Origin: Perca fluviatilis
Lineage: Eukaryota > Chordata > Actinopteri > Perciformes > Percidae
NCBI RefSeq assembly: GCF_010015445.1
Contig: NC_053129.1
Span: forward strand, 16,498,249 to 16,562,248
Reading direction: 5' to 3'
DNA length: 64,000 nt
Below the pieces are notes generated by a model. It saw only the letters and a program-made list of their open reading frames with translations. It was not told the DNA's origin and did not search any database. Shown in pieces: positions 60,921-64,000 of this stretch; the first letter of the stretch is position 1; the number at the start of each line of letters is the position of its first letter. The position numbers were made by a program, and so were the translations under genes.

Positions 60921-62093
60921 TCACTGCACAGGAGTTTGTCCTCCGTGGTGAGGAGGGGTGTCCCCGTACATGTCCTCTCCTCCTGGTATCTGTCCCCCAG
61001 CGGGTGTCATCCTCTTCTCCTTCTGCCGCCGGTTACAAAACCAAACCCTCACCACCTCCTTCTCCAGCTGCAGACTGTCCGCTAGAGAGTTGATCTCCGC
61101 TGCTCCTGGTTTTGGACATTTGAGAAAATGGCTCTCCAGAGCTCCTTTGACGCCCACCTCGATGGAGGTCCTCTTTTTCCTTTTCCTTCCCTGTGCCGCG
61201 ATTTTATCCAGACTAGTGGGGCTGCCCGAGGTGGAGTCCGCCTCCTCCAGCCACTTGTTCAACAAGGGCTTGAGTTTACACATGTTTTTGAAGCTGAGCT
61301 GAAGCGCCTCGAACCTGCAAATGGTGGTCTGAGAAAAGACGTTTCCATACAGCGTCCCGAGGGCCAGTCCAACGTCCGCCTGGGTGAAGCCCAGCTTGAT
61401 GCGTCGCTGTTTGAACTGCTTGGCGAACTGCTCCAACTCGTCTGAGGTCGGCGTGTCCTCGTCTGAGTGGTCCTGGCCGTGCTGGTGATGGTGTGAGAGA
61501 GACTGCTGGTGGGCCCCAGGGCCGCCTCCGTGTTCACTGAGGTGCGGGCTGTGGCTGTGGTGGTCCTCGTCCCGCAGGGGGTGGTGGTGCATCCCCCCTT
61601 GCTCTCCCCCTGGCATCAGACCGAAGCCGGACTGGGAATACACCAGGCTCTGGCCCTCAGATGTCGCCATGCCGGGGATGTGCGTGGTGGCTGTGCTGGT
61701 TCGCCATGCTCTGGCGTCGTGATGCGCCTGCTGGTGCGCTAGGTGAGGGTGTCGCTGTTGCTGTTGCTGCTGCTGCTGCTGTTGCTGCAGACTGCTGGAA
61801 TTCTGCAGCTCCTCTCGGTCACTGTCGTGCAGTACGGGCTTCACGTCCTGTTCTCCGAGGGGACTAGATGGCCAGGGCGCCCCGCTGTCACCGTGAGACA
61901 GCGCCGTTATCCACTGGTGCGCGTGGCTGAGCGGATGTCCACCGCCCGGTAACGTGCTATAGTCGTTCTGGAGCAGGGTGTGCGCGTCCCTGTACGCTGC
62001 CGCCTGCTGCATGCTCCCGGACTCCGAGTGCGGCGGCGGCGCGCTGCTGGGGGTGGTGAGGACGCTGTAGTGGTTGGATGTTGCGGTCGCCAT
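60921..62093 (-). CDS. pou3f2: POU domain class 3 transcription factor 2 (Brn-2), intronless
   Basis: Neural transcription factor that binds octamer-type DNA. One uninterrupted exon of 390 residues. The start [14 protein letters not shown] matches the family start. The open frame continues 72 codons further upstream (ATG at 62309), but that part resembles no POU3 protein. [16 protein letters not shown] lies at 53-68. A glutamine run of 11 lies at 103-113. A His-rich stretch lies at 168-208. The POU-specific domain is at about 213-287 ([20 protein letters not shown]) and the POU homeodomain at about 303-362, with [11 protein letters not shown] and recognition helix [15 protein letters not shown]. 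The C-terminus [13 protein letters not shown] matches POU3F2 rather than POU3F1, 3 or 4. Shorter than the human protein mainly because the mammalian Gly, Gln and His/Pro runs are reduced. Teleost copy a or b not decided. Confidence 0.95.
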   Translation of the reverse strand: MATATSNHYSVLTTPSSAPPPHSESGSMQQAAAYRDAHTLLQNDYSTLPGGGHPLSHAHQWITALSHGDSGAPWPSSPLGEQDVKPVLHDSDREELQNSSSLQQQQQQQQQQQRHPHLAHQQAHHDARAWRTSTATTHIPGMATSEGQSLVYSQSGFGLMPGGEQGGMHHHPLRDEDHHSHSPHLSEHGGGPGAHQQSLSHHHQHGQDHSDEDTPTSDELEQFAKQFKQRRIKLGFTQADVGLALGTLYGNVFSQTTICRFEALQLSFKNMCKLKPLLNKWLEEADSTSGSPTSLDKIAAQGRKRKKRTSIEVGVKGALESHFLKCPKPGAAEINSLADSLQLEKEVVRVWFCNRRQKEKRMTPAGGQIPGGEDMYGDTPPHHGGQTPVQ

Positions 62094-62430
62094 AACTATC
62101 GGAGCCAGAGTGATAGCTGGAGTTAAAAGGAGGCTGCCTTTGACAGTAACTCTTTTGCGCCACGGGGCAGCTAGGCGTCTCTCTCCAGCATCTCCCGGGC
62201 GCTGTGCCAAGGGGACGCAGAGGCGCGCACCTGTGGTCCGCCTCGCTCCGCTCTTTATTGGCCAAGAACGGTTGACAGATGTGGTTACCCCTGACAGCAC
62301 CCCGCTCATTGGTCACGGGAGATTGTACAGAAACCCCAATCACTCTGCCCAACAATACTAGCAGTCCTGCAGCATGCATGAGTACAAAGTGGAGGGAGAT
62401 GGAGCCGCCGAGTGTAAACACAGAAAAGAC
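62094..62430 (-). promoter_or_regulatory. pou3f2: pou3f2 5' UTR and proximal promoter
   Basis: GC-rich. CCAAT boxes on minus (ATTGG on plus) at 62257-62261 and 62308-62312, about 165 and 215 bases before the ATG, and another CCAAT on plus near 62336. No clear TATA box. An alternating GC-rich block continues at 62730-63060 after an AT-rich gap. Confidence 0.5.
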
Positions 62431-62706
62431 TTAGCTTGAGAGAAAAAATAAAAAAGTAGGCCTATTTATTTTGAAAGTTCCTTATTAACATTGATCTGGG
62501 TCAGTGGGTCACGTTTATTGGTATCGTGCGTCAAACCAGTTCGTAGAAGTTAAGGTATACAGATTTGAACGTTAACTGATGTAGGCTGGCGAACACATTT
62601 ATGCGCACAATAATAGGCTATAACTTTCTTTGTCCAAATACTCAAAACTGCCAAACCTTAATTAAATCACATTTTTATGCATTTGAAGTAGAATATTTGA
62701 TATCTT

Positions 62707-63130
62707 TTGCGCCGTGAAACAGTAAGCAGTGATCATGAGGAGGAGAAACTTCCAGCTGCCTCTCTGCCCTCAGGATGCTGTCCAGAGAGAGGGGCCGCGT
62801 GCTTCCAGGGCCTCTGCCCCGTTGCCATGGCGAACGCGGTGAATGGAACAACAACGCCCACGTCACAGCTGCAATTCGCTCCTTCTTTTCGTTCGGTTCC
62901 AAAGGGCTCATTGGGGCCGCGCGCTCGGCCGTCGGAACAAATAATAGGGGGCGAGCGGAGAGGGCAGCTCGAGGCCAAAGAGAGGAGGCTGCAAGAATGG
63001 ATCTCTCCGCCTTCTCTGCCCCAAACGTGCCCCCTTCCACCTGCTTGTTGGGTAAACTTAGGGAGGGATGCACACACAGTGGCACGCGAGGTACGGTTTC
63101 CCAAATCTCCTGCAAGAAAAAAACAGCCCT
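62707..63130. other. GC-rich island upstream of pou3f2
   Basis: CpG-dense stretch (for example around GGGGCCGCGCGCTCGGCCGT) in otherwise AT-rich surroundings. It has open frames on both strands but none resembles a known protein. May be a distal promoter or enhancer of pou3f2. Confidence 0.4.
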
Positions 63131-63146
63131 TGATTTTTCACATTTT

Positions 63147-63216
63147 TAAATTACATTACATGTCATTTAGCCGACGCTTTTTATCCGAAGCGACAGTTGC
63201 TATATATGTATGTATG

Positions 63217-63279
<63 letters not shown>

Positions 63280-63375
63280 GTCGCACGCCTCTTGAGCAAC
63301 TAGGGGTTCAGTGTCTTGCTCAGGGACACATTGGTTGATGTATTGCAGTGGGAATCGAACCAAGAACCCCCACAC
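63147..63375. repeat. Interspersed teleost repeat split by a TA microsatellite
   Basis: Left piece TTACATTACATGTCATTTAG then CGACGCTTTTTATCCGAAGC. Right piece TTCAGTGTCTTGCTCAGGGA then GGGAATCGAACC. Both blocks belong to a very common fish repeat (recognised from memory, class uncertain). A (TA)n run fills 63203-63274. The rest of the window to 64000 shows nothing further. Confidence 0.6.
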
Positions 63376-64000
63376 AATATTTTGACGAGGAAAAATTATC
63401 TCTTCCCACTAATGCATACAAATAGAGGGCTCCCAAATTGTCCTTGACACGCACAAATATCTGCCTCATACAGCAGTGAAAATGCACGTATGCAAGTATT
63501 AAAACTCAAATACATTTTATCGGTGTACACTTTCCTTGAGTATTTCCATTTTATTCCATTTCATACTCATGCTTCACTACATTTCACAGCCAAATATTGT
63601 GCTTTTTATTCCACTACATGTATTTGACAGCTACAATTACTAGTTACTTTGCAGATTAAGCTGGTACATAAGCTACAAATTATGACCCTTCAAAACGGGA
63701 TGCATTTTTGTTGATTAAACTACCCATACAGTAGAAACAAATAGCTTCACTGTGACCAGCTCCAACATTACAATGCTGCTTACTTGGTAATGGATCTGAA
63801 ATAATAATCCAGCAATATATAATCATTTCACACTTTTAAACAGTTCTGTTTAATGAGTATTTTATTACTTACTTACTTAGTATCAATACAACACAGGACC
63901 ATGAAGGTGTTGACTCTGATAGTACAGTTTTGTCCTTTGGCACTGTTGGGAAGAAAATAACAGTGTAGTTGGTTAGTGAATATTCATCAAAGCATTCATT

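Noticed and set aside
61747..61790. Expanded CAG repeat allele in pou3f2
   Set aside because: Eleven glutamines is a modest run, shorter than in the human protein; nothing abnormal.
62675..63243. Overlapping frames of 120-178 codons on both strands upstream of pou3f2
   Set aside because: GC-rich DNA yields long frames by chance; the plus frame runs into a TA microsatellite, and none resembles a known protein.

Overview
The window is vertebrate nuclear DNA, most probably from a spiny-rayed teleost fish. It shows compact multi-exon genes with GT-AG introns, very many long CA/TG microsatellites, and many non-autonomous DNA transposons of Tc1, piggyBac-like and hAT-like type. The species cannot be named from the sequence. 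Five genes are recognised with confidence from exon-by-exon translation: snap91 (minus, 3' end off the left edge), pgm3 (plus), ccnc (plus), faxc (plus) and pou3f2 (minus). A sixth, an intermediate-filament gene on minus between pgm3 and ccnc, is clear as to family but I cannot assign it to a named member. Human relatives of the five all lie on the long arm of chromosome 6 (from memory), so the block looks like a rearranged 6q14-6q16 segment. No tRNA, rRNA, miRNA or CRISPR was recognised.

Layout. 1-18734: snap91, clathrin adaptor AP180; 17 coding exons plus one candidate cassette exon and one candidate 6-nt microexon, with introns holding several MITEs and a 111-bp hairpin. 18735-20329: divergent promoter region between snap91 and pgm3, with a perfect 16-bp CRE/E-box palindrome. 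20330-25406: pgm3, 12 coding exons, complete. 25471-29284: the intermediate-filament gene, 11 exons, tail-to-tail with pgm3 and head-to-head with ccnc. It has a TATA box and one GC-AG intron. 29858-35243: ccnc, 12 exons encoding 283 residues, with a TG-rich 3' UTR. 38283-43042: faxc, 6 exons encoding 408 residues. 43043-60920: intergenic. It contains an AT-rich satellite (47612-48797 and 55171-56030) interrupted by a 6.4-kb nest of mutually related TA-target transposons, then a tRNA-derived SINE and about 4 kb of low-repeat AT-rich DNA. 60921-62093: intronless pou3f2 (POU/homeodomain factor Brn-2) with a CCAAT-containing GC-rich 5' flank. 63150-64000: repeats and unannotated DNA.

The genes are not one pathway: vesicle endocytosis at synapses (snap91), UDP-GlcNAc synthesis (pgm3), cytoskeleton (the filament gene), Mediator kinase module (ccnc), an axon-associated GST-like protein (faxc) and neural transcription control (pou3f2). 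Three of them (snap91, faxc, pou3f2) are neural.

The most unusual structure is the transposon nest at 48798-55170. A head-to-head inverted duplication of an internally deleted transposon (about 2.5 kb once insertions are removed, palindromic centre GGTGAACTTAAGTTCACC) has itself been hit by three related elements, each at a TA. One of them carries a three-exon DDE transposase gene that is nearly intact.
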